A stretch of DNA of 59,393 nucleotides from positions 1 to 59,393 of IMG/VR virus record IMGVR_UViG_3300042922_000225, one strand, 5' to 3'. The DNA comes from a virus. The position numbers were made by a program, and so were the translations under genes. Shown one piece after another: positions 27,891 through 36,924 of this stretch (its first letter is position 1; each line of letters begins with the position of its first letter). The notes beneath the pieces are model-generated. The model saw only the letters and a program-made list of their open reading frames with translations. It had not been told where the DNA came from and made no database searches.

Positions 27891-27928
27891 CCCCCTTCTC
27901 GCTAACCCGCGGGGAGGGGGTCTTCTTT
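27891..27928 (+). terminator. Strong intrinsic terminator
   Basis: CCCCCTTCTCG (27891-27901) pairs over 11 positions with CGGGGAGGGGG (27910-27920), followed by TCTTCTTT. It isolates the structural operon. Confidence 0.85.
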
Positions 27929-27944
27929 CGTATAAGGAGTGCGC

Positions 27945-27957
27945 TGATAAACTGGCT
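27945..27957 (+). promoter_or_regulatory. Late promoter motif copy ahead of terminase
   Basis: TGATAAACTGGC, just after the terminator and before GGAGG and the terminase small subunit gene. First late promoter of the structural region. Confidence 0.65.
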
Positions 27958-27974
27958 TTAGGAGGAAATGGCTT

Positions 27975-28499
27975 ATGAGTGATGAAGTGGCGATCCCAGA
28001 CCCGAACCGGGTGACCAAGTACATCTGGCGTAACATTGGCAAACGCAGCGCCCGGGAGATGGCCCAGGAACTCGGAGTCAGCCCCGAGGAGATCCTGCGG
28101 GCTAAGCGTGAGCTTGTCGAGGGCGTGGACGAGCTTACGATTCAGCTTCAAAAGGCTAAGCTGATGGAGTCCCTTCAAGAGATCGCGGATGACGCCAAGG
28201 AAGCGGCCATGAACGCCTCCGACGAGCGCAATAAGGCGGGTCTTTATAACGCCGCCGCCGGTTCCATTGACAAACTTCTCAAGGAATTCAACCGGACCTC
28301 CAAGAACGAATCCGAAGCCCTCAACGCCCTTAACCGAGCCCGAATTCAGGAGCTTGTGGAGCTTGTCCAGGAAACCGTTGACGAATCGGTGATCGAACTT
28401 TCCACCCGGTACGAAATTCCCGAACAGGACATCTACGACGTGTTCAACACCCACCTGGGGCGGGCCGCAGAGCGCCGGGACGCGGAGCTTAAGCGTTGA
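27975..28499 (+). CDS. Terminase small subunit
   Basis: 174 aa, helical and charged. The N terminus has an HTH-like segment (SAREMAQELGVSPEEILRAKREL) that would bind packaging DNA; long central helices (LQKAKLMESLQEIADDAKEAAMN) would form the oligomer. Its stop overlaps the TTG of the large subunit gene, as usual for terS-terL pairs. GGAGG precedes the ATG. Confidence 0.8.
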   Translation: MSDEVAIPDPNRVTKYIWRNIGKRSAREMAQELGVSPEEILRAKRELVEGVDELTIQLQKAKLMESLQEIADDAKEAAMNASDERNKAGLYNAAAGSIDKLLKEFNRTSKNESEALNALNRARIQELVELVQETVDESVIELSTRYEIPEQDIYDVFNTHLGRAAERRDAELKR

Positions 28500-30118
28500 A
28501 TCTGACAGATGTTGCCCGGGGCGCACAGGTAGAACTTCTCGTCAAAGCCCGTAAGCGTCAATACTTCAATGACCCCGTGCTGTGGGCAAAGGATTATCTG
28601 GGGATCGTTCCTTGGTCCGCCCAAGCCGATGTCGCAATGAGCCTGGTCGATAATAAGAACGTTGTTGTTAAGGCCGGTCACGAAGTCGGTAAGTCTTGGC
28701 TTGCCGGTCTTCTGATCTGTTGGTGGGTCGACACCCGCTGGGACCTCCCCGGCGGTTGCTTCGTGGTCTCTACTGCCCCCTCCACGCGTCAGATCAACGC
28801 TATCGTCTGGCGAGAAGTTCGCAAGTTCTACAACGTCGCAAAGAAGCGATACGCAGAGGGCAAGATCGACCACCCCCTCCCCGGCTACATCACCTCCGAT
28901 GCTCACTGGAGACTGCCGGACGGAATTGAACTCGGATACGGCGCTAAGCCCCCCGAGGGCGCGGACAAGGATTCCGGTAACGACTCGATGTCGGGTATCC
29001 ACGCGAGATACGTGCTAGCCGTGGGTGATGAGGCAGTCGGTCTAACGAAGGGCCTTATTGGCGACCTCGCGAACATCACATCCAACGCCACTTCACGCCG
29101 GTTCCTGATTTGTAACCCCACGAACCCGCTTGCTTACGTCGCATCGATCTTCAAGCGCGACCTCCAGGGCTGGTCCAAGCACACGATCAGCGTCTTCGAC
29201 AGCCCGAACTTCCACGGTCGAGGCGTGTGTGACCCCGAGAAGTGCAAGAAGTACGAAGAGCATCAATCGATGGAGCCCTACGAGGGATTCCCACGAGAAG
29301 TGCTTGAAACGCTCGTTGACCAAAGCTACGTTGACGACATTATCGAAGAGCACGGGTTTGGATCGCCCACCTACATCTCCCGCGTTACCGGCGAGTTTGC
29401 ATGGGACATGGGGTTCACCCTCATCCGGCCCGAGGACATCGCCAAGGGCATGGACGTGCTCATTATTCCGAGTGAAGATTCTTCCCCCGTCCTCGGCGTT
29501 GACGTGTCCCGATCTAAGTCCGGCGATAAGAACACCGTCTACCGGTACCACGATGGCAAACTTCGGTTTGTCGATGACTGGAACGATCCCAACGCCGTCA
29601 ACACCGCCGCTCGAATCCACCGACTGGCGATGGAGAACGGGGTAAGCGAAGTTCGCATTGACGGTGCGGGTCTGGGTGGCCCCATTGCCGACCTTGTACG
29701 AGAGCACGCTCAGGACCGATATCTTGTCATCGAAATCCTGGGTAACGACCCCTCGCCAGACAAGCACCGCTGGCAGAACCACCGTGCGTGGTCGTGGTGG
29801 TCTTTCCAGGATCGACTCTCTAAGGGCGAGATTGACCTGGATGGCGAAGACGAGAAACTCCAAGAGCAGCTACTTGGTGTCGAGATCAAGAAGCGCACCT
29901 CGGGTAACAACAGCCTCCTCCTGGAAAGCAAGCAGGAGATGGCAAAGCGCGGCATTCACTCCCCGGACCATGCCGACGCCGCGGTGTACGCTGCAACTGA
30001 CCTTTCTTGGTGGCTGAACCGGGAGCCAGCGGGGAGCGTCCACGCAATGGACCGCGCCGAAATCCCCGACATGGGCTTCTCGCAGTACCTCAACCGGCCC
30101 GGCATGCCGTGGCTTTAA
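28496..30118 (+). CDS. Terminase large subunit (ATPase and nuclease)
   Basis: 540 aa from TTG 28496. Walker A is KAGHEVGKSWLAG (about residue 65) and Walker B LAVGDEAVG (about 182). The C-terminal nuclease has its metal ligands in LGVDVSRSKSGDKN (about 340), RIDGAGLGG (about 387) and HADAAVYA near the end. It pumps DNA into the procapsid and cuts it. Packaging style (cos or headful) cannot be told from the sequence alone. Confidence 0.95.
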   Translation: MNLTDVARGAQVELLVKARKRQYFNDPVLWAKDYLGIVPWSAQADVAMSLVDNKNVVVKAGHEVGKSWLAGLLICWWVDTRWDLPGGCFVVSTAPSTRQINAIVWREVRKFYNVAKKRYAEGKIDHPLPGYITSDAHWRLPDGIELGYGAKPPEGADKDSGNDSMSGIHARYVLAVGDEAVGLTKGLIGDLANITSNATSRRFLICNPTNPLAYVASIFKRDLQGWSKHTISVFDSPNFHGRGVCDPEKCKKYEEHQSMEPYEGFPREVLETLVDQSYVDDIIEEHGFGSPTYISRVTGEFAWDMGFTLIRPEDIAKGMDVLIIPSEDSSPVLGVDVSRSKSGDKNTVYRYHDGKLRFVDDWNDPNAVNTAARIHRLAMENGVSEVRIDGAGLGGPIADLVREHAQDRYLVIEILGNDPSPDKHRWQNHRAWSWWSFQDRLSKGEIDLDGEDEKLQEQLLGVEIKKRTSGNNSLLLESKQEMAKRGIHSPDHADAAVYAATDLSWWLNREPAGSVHAMDRAEIPDMGFSQYLNRPGMPWL

Positions 30119-30125
30119 GGCTCAC

Positions 30126-30138
30126 TGATAAACTGGAA
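30126..30138 (+). promoter_or_regulatory. Late promoter motif copy ahead of portal
   Basis: TGATAAACTGGAAG ends five to six bases before the portal ATG (30144). Confidence 0.65.
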
Positions 30139-30143
30139 GTACG

Positions 30144-31673
30144 ATGAGCCACGATATTGACCCTATTACCGTTCTTTCGGAGCAGTTTAGCCGCATTAAC
30201 GCCGAAAACGCTGAACTCCGCGAGAGCATGGCCGACGTTCGTGCTCAATTGGCGTACGAAGATCAGGGTTGGAAGTTGATCGGGGACTGGGTTTCAGGCG
30301 ATCACCTGGAGGGCCTGGACCTGGAGGAAGTCCAGACTATCGCGGAGCGCATTGCGCCTCGCGTGGTGGCCGGTGCCCTGCCTCGTCGCGCCGTGGATTT
30401 GCATTCTGGCTTCGTATGGGGTCGCGGTTGCTGGATCGAAGGCACCGAAAAGCCCAAGGGGCAGGGCCGTCCGACCGACATCCGTAAGTTCTACGTGGAC
30501 CCCGTGAACCAGGCGAGCCTGTTCTCTGACTCCGCTCGGGAATCCCTCCAGAAAGCCCGCTTCATTGACGGCAACGTTCTGGCGGCGGTGAACACGAAGA
30601 CCAAGCGTGTCAACCTCATCCCGTTCAATCAGGTGACCGGCCTTCGCGTGGACCCAGACTTCCCTGAGAACGTGCTGATGTACAAGCGCACGTGGGACCG
30701 CAAGGACAACAGCACCAACAGCACCGTATCTCGTTGGTATGTGACGACGCGGTTTACGGGCACCCGCCCCCCATCCATCGGTAAGGACGAGCAGGCAGTC
30801 CCCGTCGATCAGGACATCACGATTGTGGACCTGCGTGCTAACCGGCAGGTAGGACATGTCCTAGGCGTCCCGGACGGGCTGGCGGGTCTTCACTGGAGCG
30901 AGGCTTATGCCCAGGCGATGAAGTGGGGCATGATTGTCTCGGAGTCGCTGGCTAAGATCCTGTTCCGGGTCACTAATAAGACCAGCAAGGGCGTCCAAAA
31001 CTCGGCGGTTAAGATCGCAGGTTTCGGCGGTCACGGCGGCACTGCTTCTATGGCCGAAGGCCAGGAACTCTCGGCTGTTTCCACTGCTGGACGAGGCTAC
31101 GATTTCGGGTCTAACCGGGCACTCGCTGCAATGGCGGCGGCTGCCTGGAATGTGTCGAACTCTGACCTGCTCAACGATGCCAGCGCGAACGGGTCCAGCT
31201 ACGGGTCGGCTCAGTCCCTTGTCGCCGGTAACCGCAACGCTATGCTTCTTATGCAGCGCGAGTGGGCGGACTTCTACAAGGATATCTTCGAGGTTCTGAA
31301 GTTCCAGCGCCCCTCGGTCATCTTTCAGCCGTTCGAGGCCCCGGATAAGTACCGCGAGCTTCAGGCGATCACCCTGGGGGCTCCCGCGCTTAACGACGAA
31401 GAGTACCGGATGGCGGTCCTTGATGGCCTGGACATTGTGGGCGATGCTACCGAGATCCCGGACACGCTGAAGAACCGTGGGATCGACACGTCGGCTGCCG
31501 CTCAGCAAGCGGCTCCAGATCAAGGGCGTGCCAACGGAGCGGGCGGAGGCCAGGGCGCAAACGACCAGCGAAGCGACACGATCTCGTCTGAAAACCTGCG
31601 TCACGAGATGGCGATGACCGAAATTGCGGACCGGATTGAGGCTGCGGTCAGGAAACTCGAAGCTACTGACTAA
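30144..31673 (+). CDS. Portal protein
   Basis: 509 aa. Size, place between terL and protease, and segments such as LPRRAVDLHSGFVWGRGCWIEG and WNVSNSDLLNDASANGSSYGSAQSLVAGNRNAMLLMQREWADF, typical of the wing and stem parts of actinophage portals, support the call. The C-terminal end is low-complexity (Ala/Gly/Gln) before a final helix. It forms the dodecameric DNA gate at one capsid vertex. Confidence 0.85.
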   Translation: MSHDIDPITVLSEQFSRINAENAELRESMADVRAQLAYEDQGWKLIGDWVSGDHLEGLDLEEVQTIAERIAPRVVAGALPRRAVDLHSGFVWGRGCWIEGTEKPKGQGRPTDIRKFYVDPVNQASLFSDSARESLQKARFIDGNVLAAVNTKTKRVNLIPFNQVTGLRVDPDFPENVLMYKRTWDRKDNSTNSTVSRWYVTTRFTGTRPPSIGKDEQAVPVDQDITIVDLRANRQVGHVLGVPDGLAGLHWSEAYAQAMKWGMIVSESLAKILFRVTNKTSKGVQNSAVKIAGFGGHGGTASMAEGQELSAVSTAGRGYDFGSNRALAAMAAAAWNVSNSDLLNDASANGSSYGSAQSLVAGNRNAMLLMQREWADFYKDIFEVLKFQRPSVIFQPFEAPDKYRELQAITLGAPALNDEEYRMAVLDGLDIVGDATEIPDTLKNRGIDTSAAAQQAAPDQGRANGAGGGQGANDQRSDTISSENLRHEMAMTEIADRIEAAVRKLEATD

Positions 31674-31677
31674 TCTC

Positions 31678-31690
31678 TGATAAACTTGTA
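31678..31690 (+). promoter_or_regulatory. Late promoter motif copy ahead of protease/scaffold
   Basis: TGATAAACTTGTAAAG ends just before the ATG at 31696; a variant with T in place of G after TAAACT. Confidence 0.6.
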
Positions 31691-31695
31691 AAGAG

Positions 31696-32598
31696 ATGAG
31701 CGCTAAACTTCTTTCTGAATCGACTGCGGTTCCCACCAAGGCTGGGAATGGCCGCTGGAAGTCTGTTCTCATTACCCCGGGGCAGGGTTCGAGTGGGTTT
31801 TATTCGGAGGATGTCCTCCGGGAATACGGCCCTATTGCCCTCCGGAAGGGCGCTAAGTCGTTCGTTACTCACAACCGCACCGAGAATGGCGAGCCGGACC
31901 CGTTCGCGATGTGGGGCTTCCTCGCGGAGGATTCGTACTACGAGGAGGGTGTGGGCCTTGTCGGAATCATCGAAGTCCTCCCCTCGTGGCGCGATAAGGT
32001 TGAGGAAGTGGCCCCCCACGTTGCACTTTCCGTCTACGTCTCCGGAGAAGCTGACGAAAGCGGAAACGTCACTAAGTTTGTAGAAGATGTCCAGAACGGG
32101 GTCGATATGGTTTCGTACCCCGGAAGGCCAGGAAGCTCGCTAGTTGAGCAGATGGTCGAAAGCGCGGCGAAGATGGCGCGTGAATCTGGTGAGCCAACAG
32201 TCACCTCGGCTGTGGAGAAGGAAAAGGAAATCAAGATGGAAAAGGACGTTGAGGAGCGCTTTGCCGCTCTTGAGGCGCTTCTGACCAGCCTGGTGACCAA
32301 GGAGCAGGCCGCACAGGCGGAGGCCGCGCAGGCCGAGGCTGACGAGAAGGCTGTCGAAGAGGCTCTTGCCTCCTATGACGCCGCGGTTGACGCTATTGAG
32401 GCTGCGGAGCTTCCGGCAGATGCCGCGAAGGCCCTCCGTGCTGAGGCGCGCAAGGGTAAGGACGTTACCCCGCTCATTGAGTTTGCCAAGGTTGTCAAGG
32501 CTGCCGCACCCGTCGCTGACAAGCCTGCTGAGCTTGGACGCGAGGCCGGTACTCGTAAGTTCGAGTCCGCTGTTGACCTTGGAAAGGTGTTTGGCTAA
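31696..32598 (+). CDS. Capsid maturation protease fused to scaffold
   Basis: 300 aa. The N-terminal 150 residues (GRWKSVLITPGQGSSGFYSEDVL, KSFVTHNRTENGEPDPFAMWGFL, HVALSVYVSGEAD) fit a Ser-type prohead protease of the S78/gpO-like type. The C-terminal half is a long acidic, Ala/Glu-rich coiled coil (EERFAALEALLTSLVTKEQAAQAEAAQAEADEKA), as in scaffolds. An internal ATG at 32236 after AAGGAAAAGGAAA could make the scaffold alone, as in lambda C/Nu3. Confidence 0.8.
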   Translation: MSAKLLSESTAVPTKAGNGRWKSVLITPGQGSSGFYSEDVLREYGPIALRKGAKSFVTHNRTENGEPDPFAMWGFLAEDSYYEEGVGLVGIIEVLPSWRDKVEEVAPHVALSVYVSGEADESGNVTKFVEDVQNGVDMVSYPGRPGSSLVEQMVESAAKMARESGEPTVTSAVEKEKEIKMEKDVEERFAALEALLTSLVTKEQAAQAEAAQAEADEKAVEEALASYDAAVDAIEAAELPADAAKALRAEARKGKDVTPLIEFAKVVKAAAPVADKPAELGREAGTRKFESAVDLGKVFG

Positions 32599-33056
32599 TG
32601 GCAACGAACGTTTACCGCAAGTACGCCGGTTTCCGTAACGAGGAGTGGGAAGTCCCCGCTGGTACTCGTGCGGGCCAGGTCGTTATCAACGGCACGGATG
32701 GTCGTGTGGGCCTCGCCCTCACTTCGCGCGGCGATGTTACGGCGGCTTACACCCTTCCGAACGGTCTGACGATCAGCAACAACCCCGTTGGTGGCACCGG
32801 CAACAAGCCCGACTGCGCCACCGTGGGTGTTGAGGGTTACGACGCTCTCCTGACCGTTACCGGCGTCACTGCCGGTGAGACCGTGGGCACCGGCCAGACC
32901 GGCACGGCCCAGGGCACCCCCGTTTACGGTGTGGTCTCGGGCGGCGCAATCACGTCGTACACGACCAGCGCTTCGGGCAACACTAAGATTGGCGTTATCG
33001 CTGACGGCAACATTGTCGGCGGCGTCGCCCCGGTTTCGATTGGAGTTGACCTCTAA
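32598..33056 (+). CDS. Head decoration protein
   Basis: 152 aa, starting one base inside the upstream stop. Beta-rich and Gly/Thr-rich (GQVVINGTDGRVGLALTSRGDV, GDGNIVGGVAPVSIGVDL), it resembles capsid-cementing proteins that sit between protease and major capsid genes. Its stop overlaps the major capsid ATG. Confidence 0.7.
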   Translation: MATNVYRKYAGFRNEEWEVPAGTRAGQVVINGTDGRVGLALTSRGDVTAAYTLPNGLTISNNPVGGTGNKPDCATVGVEGYDALLTVTGVTAGETVGTGQTGTAQGTPVYGVVSGGAITSYTTSASGNTKIGVIADGNIVGGVAPVSIGVDL

Positions 33057-34201
33057 TGGCACTCGACCTTACTTGCGGCGGTCGCCTTAACGTCAGCCCG
33101 ATGGTGACTGAGCGTAGCGTTCAGCGCATGGCTCAGATTGTTGAGGGTATCAAGCTCGGTGGATACGCTGGTGAGCGTGCCCGCACGGACTTCAAGGAGA
33201 CCCTGACCACCTCTGACGCCCCCTACTCGTTCGCACAGCTTCTGAACATCCGGAACCTGCCGCTCTACGATGAGGCTCCCGTCCAGTGGAACCAGATCGC
33301 CAGCACCGAGAGCGTCCCGGACTTCCGTCCCACGTCGTTCTACTCGCTGCGTTCGAACTTCGCTACTCTGGGTCACGGCAACGGCACGGGAGGCAACCTG
33401 GTTGCTCCCAAGGTCCCGGAGCTGGGCTCGTATGTCGAGGCTTACGGTTACTCGGAGGAGGCCGTTCAGGTCGCCGTTGAGAAGCGAGGCTTCGCGTGGG
33501 GTATCTCGCTGGAGCGAGTCGTTAACGACCCGACCCGCGCGTACTCGCAGGTCCCTAACGACATGCTGAACGTCGGCACCAAGACGGATGAGTACGTTGT
33601 CTTCAGCGCCCTCGTTGACGGTGCCACCGCCGCGTCGCAGGTTGAGGGTGGAGTTGACCTGGTTACGGGCGACACCGTTCCGGCTAACCCCGTCATCTCG
33701 CCCGCCGCTATCCGCGTCGCCCTCCGGAACATCTCGGCCCGCACGGACGACCAGGGTAACAAGATCCCGCTCGCCCCGCGCTACCGCGTTGTGGTTTCCC
33801 TTGGCGAGGGTGACACGGTTGAGTGGATGCTCCAGGAGGCGGGCAACATCATCCGCGTCCAGGATGGCAACATCACCTACGGTGCCCCCGGTGCTGGTGG
33901 TCTGAACCGTATCGCTGGCGTCATCGAGTCGGAGTTCATCCCGGAGGGCTCGTGGTACCTGGTCCCGGACGCTGGCAGCACGGTTCGCCCGTCGCTGGTT
34001 CGTGTTCAGCTCCAGGGCTACACCGCGCCGGAAGTTTACGTCGAGGGTACGCCCGTGCCTGTTCTCGGCGGCGCTTCGAACGACCCGTTCCGCGCGTTCT
34101 CGTGGCACGACGACTCGGCCCGCTTCAAGTTCCGCATGTTCACCAACGCGGCGTTGATTACTCAGGATCAGCTCTCCTGGAGTGATGGCTCTGAGGCATA
34201 G
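33056..34201 (+). CDS. Major capsid protein (HK97 fold expected)
   Basis: 381 aa. Position after scaffold and decoration genes, size, and low-complexity-free alpha/beta composition support the call. It has a long N-terminal helical arm ([33 protein letters not shown]) and an A-domain region ([32 protein letters not shown]). Codons are strongly biased to C-ending forms, as in highly expressed genes. Confidence 0.85.
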   Translation: MALDLTCGGRLNVSPMVTERSVQRMAQIVEGIKLGGYAGERARTDFKETLTTSDAPYSFAQLLNIRNLPLYDEAPVQWNQIASTESVPDFRPTSFYSLRSNFATLGHGNGTGGNLVAPKVPELGSYVEAYGYSEEAVQVAVEKRGFAWGISLERVVNDPTRAYSQVPNDMLNVGTKTDEYVVFSALVDGATAASQVEGGVDLVTGDTVPANPVISPAAIRVALRNISARTDDQGNKIPLAPRYRVVVSLGEGDTVEWMLQEAGNIIRVQDGNITYGAPGAGGLNRIAGVIESEFIPEGSWYLVPDAGSTVRPSLVRVQLQGYTAPEVYVEGTPVPVLGGASNDPFRAFSWHDDSARFKFRMFTNAALITQDQLSWSDGSEA

Positions 34202-34205
34202 AGTC

Positions 34206-34220
34206 TGCTAAACTAGAAGT
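34206..34220 (+). promoter_or_regulatory. Late promoter motif copy after the capsid gene
   Basis: TGCTAAACTAGAAGTAG lies before a terminator and the HNH gene. A similar copy follows the HNH gene (34787), so the endonuclease is bracketed. Confidence 0.5.
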
Positions 34221-34225
34221 AGCAG

Positions 34226-34263
34226 GCGAGCCCCCGTGGGAAACTGCGGGGGTTTCGCCTTTT
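34226..34263 (+). terminator. Intrinsic terminator of the capsid operon
   Basis: GCGA-G-CCCCCG pairs with CGGGGG-TT-TCGC around TGGGAAACTG, followed by CTTTT. Confidence 0.8.
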
Positions 34264-34278
34264 CTAGAAGGAGATTGT

Positions 34279-34797
34279 GTGTGTAGCGTCGAGGGCTGCG
34301 AACGAAAAATGAAGTGCAAGGGCATGTGTTCAATGCACTACGACCGACTTCGTTTACGCGGAACGGTGGAACTAACGCGTCCATCCACCGAGGGGGAATG
34401 CCAGCTACTCGGGTGCGATAACCGAATAGCGTCAAAGGGTTACTGCAAGTTGCATTACGAGCGCATACGCCGAAATGGCACTCCCGGGATCGTAGGTACC
34501 GGCAGGCGTCCCAGAGGGGCGGGAGCCGATCACGGTGGGTACGTCCGAGTGCGCGTTATGCGGGGAGGGGTGGAGACAAAGATATTTGAGCACCGATATG
34601 TGATGGAGCAACATCTGGGCCGGGAACTGGAACCCCATGAGAACGTCCACCACATTAACGGGGTCCGAGACGACAACCGGATCGAGAACCTGGAGTTGTG
34701 GAGCACATCCCAGCCTAAGGGCCAACGAATTGAGGATAAGACCGCTTGGGCAATTGAGTGGTTGAAGGCCTACGCGCCCGACAGGCTGGTAAACTAG
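34279..34797 (+). CDS. HNH homing endonuclease with CxxxC fingers
   Basis: 172 aa from GTG 34279 (AGAAGGAG upstream). Two N-terminal fingers ([24 protein letters not shown] and [24 protein letters not shown]) have the repeated pattern C-x4-C...GxCxxHY. The nuclease core is [13 protein letters not shown], then [21 protein letters not shown]. It interrupts the capsid region and is bracketed by late motif copies. The fingers match those of the endonuclease at 39419-40138. Confidence 0.85.
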   Translation: MCSVEGCERKMKCKGMCSMHYDRLRLRGTVELTRPSTEGECQLLGCDNRIASKGYCKLHYERIRRNGTPGIVGTGRRPRGAGADHGGYVRVRVMRGGVETKIFEHRYVMEQHLGRELEPHENVHHINGVRDDNRIENLELWSTSQPKGQRIEDKTAWAIEWLKAYAPDRLVN

Positions 34798-34799
34798 TA
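34787..34799 (+). promoter_or_regulatory. Late promoter motif copy
   Basis: TGGTAAACTAGTAAG, overlapping the stop of the HNH gene and preceding the 76-aa virion gene (34820). Confidence 0.5.
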
Positions 34800-34819
34800 A
34801 GAGAACCGAAAGGAACCCA

Positions 34820-35050
34820 ATGGCTTTTGACCCCAAGCCCATCAAGCTGACCTCGGTGGACGAAGAAGACTACACCAGCACCTACGAGCCCGAGGAGTAC
34901 GCGGTCGTCGGCGGTCTCCCCGTTTCCGAGGCAGTCCAGGCCATCGCCACCGTTGGCACCGCAGACGCGACCGACGAGGCTACCGCAATTGCCCTGGCTA
35001 ACGCGCTGAAGGCCCGTCTGAACCAGCTGATCACTGCGCTCAAGTCGTAA
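34820..35050 (+). CDS. Probable capsid fibre subunit, 76 aa
   Basis: MAFDPKPIKLTSVDEEDYTS, then EATAIALANALKARLNQLITALKS: a polar N terminus followed by a long helix that could trimerise. Position after the capsid gene and before the 450-aa fibre-like gene suggests a capsid surface or fibre base protein. Followed by a strong terminator. Confidence 0.55.
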   Translation: MAFDPKPIKLTSVDEEDYTSTYEPEEYAVVGGLPVSEAVQAIATVGTADATDEATAIALANALKARLNQLITALKS

Positions 35051-35068
35051 CCCACAATCTCACACTTC

Positions 35069-35103
35069 AGGGGCTCTCACTTCGGTGGGGGCCTCTTCTT
35101 TTT
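35069..35103 (+). terminator. Terminator with cUUCGg-type loop
   Basis: AGGGGCTCTCAC (35069-35080) and GTGGGGGCCTCT (35085-35096) pair at all 12 positions around TTCG, followed by TCTTTTTG. Confidence 0.85.
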
Positions 35104-35123
35104 GACATGAGAAAGGTCTAATC

Positions 35124-36476
35124 ATGCCCCGTCAGCCCGACAGGACCCTCCGATCCGGCACCGCAGACTACACCGTCTTGGTGGACGAGAAGGGCGTGCC
35201 TTACAAAGCCGGAGTGACCATCCAGCAAGTCGAGGGCGGCTTCGACCCCACAGGACTTGCTACCGATGCCAAGCAGGATGAGATCGTTACGGCCCTGGGC
35301 GCTGTGGCGGACGCAGTTTCCACGGAGAGTGCTGTCACTATCCTGGACGACGAGCTTCCGCCCGTGCAGGGCCAGGCCACCTCCAACAAGCAGGACGCCA
35401 TTATTTCGGCACTGAACACCCTGGCTAGCCGGATGGACATGCCCCTGGACGTGGAGGTCGGTAACGATTCGATTACGGTCTCCATTCCCTCGCTTCCGCT
35501 GGCTGACGGCGCTGCTACCTCTGCCAAGCAGGATCAGGCTTTGGAGGTATTGGGTGTCCTTCGGGACATCTTTCAAAACGGAACCCTGGGAGTTACCGGG
35601 GAACTAGGGCTTAAGCCCGCTGACATTGCCGCGCTGAAAACCGTCACCCTAGACAACCCCAGCATCGCCATTACTTCGTCTTCGCCTCTTTCGGTAAACC
35701 TGCCGGGAGTATCCACAGCGGACAAGCAGGACGCAATCCTGGCTCGCCTCCAGACGCTTATCGACAACTCCCTGGCACCCCGGCCTATCACCGATAACAG
35801 CGGGTCTATCACCGTGGACGGCGCTGTGGGTATCTCCGGCCCGGTCCAGGTCGAAGACAACGGCAAGTCTCTCACCGTGGATGGCATGGTAGCGGCCACT
35901 CAGTCCGGCCCCTGGAATGTTACGGTTACAGACGGATCAGGACCCCTTACGGTAGACGGCTCAGTCGCGGTCACAGACGCCACAGGAAACGGCCTGACAA
36001 GCGCTACAGCAGCGCCCGGAACCTCCGACCGGGGTCTTGTCGTCCGGAACATTCCTTCCGGCACTCAGGCGGTCTCAGGAACGGTTGCGGCCACGCAGTC
36101 CGGCACCTGGACCATGAATGTCAACTCCGCCCCTTCTGCCACCGCCCCAGCGCTCACCCCGTTCCGCACCACGTCCCTTACTGCCACGCCCCAGCAGATT
36201 AAGGCTTCCGCAGGGCGGGTCTACCAGTATAGTTTCCACAACCCCAACAACGCACCTGTTTACGTGCACTTCTGGGGTCTGCTGGCGGCTAACGTCACGC
36301 CCGGAACTACGGTGCCCGCCGTGACTCTCGGCGTTCCCGCGGGCTCGGTACTGGACGGTTACTGGACGGTCTCCCCGGCGGCTTTTGCGAGTGGCATTAC
36401 GGTCTCGGCCTCCACATCGTCTGCGGGGACAGGTGCGCCCAACACGGGACTTCTGGCCCAGGTCGGCTACGTCTGA
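35124..36476 (+). CDS. Virion fibre-like protein with KQD repeats
   Basis: 450 aa. Four copies of a motif of the form [AT]x(A/N/D)KQDxIxxxL occur near residues 50, 89, 135 and 201 (TDAKQDEIVTAL, TSNKQDAIISAL, TSAKQDQALEVL, TADKQDAILARL). Beta-repeat segments follow (VAATQSGPWNVTV, VAATQSGTWTMNV). The C-terminal 110 residues look like a beta-sandwich (YQYSFHNPNNAPVYVHFW). Placed between capsid and connector genes, it is probably a capsid-attached fibre. GAAAGG lies upstream of the ATG. Confidence 0.65.
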   Translation: MPRQPDRTLRSGTADYTVLVDEKGVPYKAGVTIQQVEGGFDPTGLATDAKQDEIVTALGAVADAVSTESAVTILDDELPPVQGQATSNKQDAIISALNTLASRMDMPLDVEVGNDSITVSIPSLPLADGAATSAKQDQALEVLGVLRDIFQNGTLGVTGELGLKPADIAALKTVTLDNPSIAITSSSPLSVNLPGVSTADKQDAILARLQTLIDNSLAPRPITDNSGSITVDGAVGISGPVQVEDNGKSLTVDGMVAATQSGPWNVTVTDGSGPLTVDGSVAVTDATGNGLTSATAAPGTSDRGLVVRNIPSGTQAVSGTVAATQSGTWTMNVNSAPSATAPALTPFRTTSLTATPQQIKASAGRVYQYSFHNPNNAPVYVHFWGLLAANVTPGTTVPAVTLGVPAGSVLDGYWTVSPAAFASGITVSASTSSAGTGAPNTGLLAQVGYV

Positions 36477-36727
36477 TGCCGGAGCTTAAGCCTACGGGCA
36501 AGATCATCGCACGAGGTCAGTCAGGGTTCTCAGTGCTCAGTACGGGTGTTGACATCGCGTTTGACCGTCCTATGCCGGAAGGTTCCACCTACAAGGTCTT
36601 CTACCGCCAGATATCAGGTGTGAACGTTGGACTCCCGTCAACCTCGAACCAAACCCCTACTGGATTCCGGGCTTCAGTTGGCATAGGCGTTGCCGCACAG
36701 TTTGAGTGGCTGGTGATTGAGGACTGA
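36476..36727 (+). CDS. Small beta-rich virion protein, 83 aa
   Basis: Starts in the stop of the fibre-like gene. MPELKPTGKIIARGQSGFSVLSTGVDIAFDRP and VGIGVAAQFEWLVIED read as a beta-sandwich, like bacteriophage receptor or H-type fibre ends. Likely works with the 450-aa protein. Confidence 0.6.
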   Translation: MPELKPTGKIIARGQSGFSVLSTGVDIAFDRPMPEGSTYKVFYRQISGVNVGLPSTSNQTPTGFRASVGIGVAAQFEWLVIED

Positions 36728-36740
36728 TAAGATTGAATTA
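36725..36740 (+). promoter_or_regulatory. Degenerate late motif copy left of moron 1
   Basis: TGATAAGATTGAATTAGACG matches the copy right of the moron (TGATAAACTGGATTATAGACG at 37434) closely, so the moron lies between related sequences. Confidence 0.4.
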
Positions 36741-36794
36741 GACGGGTGCCCCTCCCGTTGGCTGCTAGTTACCCTCCTCTCTCGCTAGCGCCAG

Positions 36795-36837
36795 GCCCCT
36801 CGGTTGAGCGTCCCACTTCCGCTCCCGAGGGGCTTAA
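36795..36837 (+). terminator. Intrinsic terminator
   Basis: GCCCCTCGG (36795-36803) pairs with CCGAGGGGC (36825-36833), followed by TTAAAC. Confidence 0.75.
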
Positions 36838-36850
36838 ACTTTCCCAGCGT

Positions 36851-36909
36851 CTTCCCAGGTTGTGGGTGGCGGTTTGGGGTTGAGGGGTGGTAGTGTCGAG
36901 GTAGACAAC
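36851..36909 (+). promoter_or_regulatory. Moron promoter repeat, copy A
   Basis: 59 bp with 53 positions identical to 41678-41736. The core GGTGGCGGTTTGGGGTT and TGGTAGTGTCGAGGTAGACA includes a -10-like TAGACA about 16 nt after TTGAGG. Each copy precedes a small membrane-protein gene. Confidence 0.65.
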
Positions 36910-36924
36910 GCTTGAGGAGGCGAA

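Noticed and set aside
26121-27928. Search for a CRISPR array among the short repeats of the rightward arm
   Set aside because: Repeats are promoter-like or terminator elements at irregular distances, without equal-length spacers.
33053-34108. 351-codon minus-strand frame opposite the major capsid gene
   Set aside because: Its protein is rich in Arg, Asp and Val as a mirror of C-ending codons on the other strand; the capsid gene explains the open frame.
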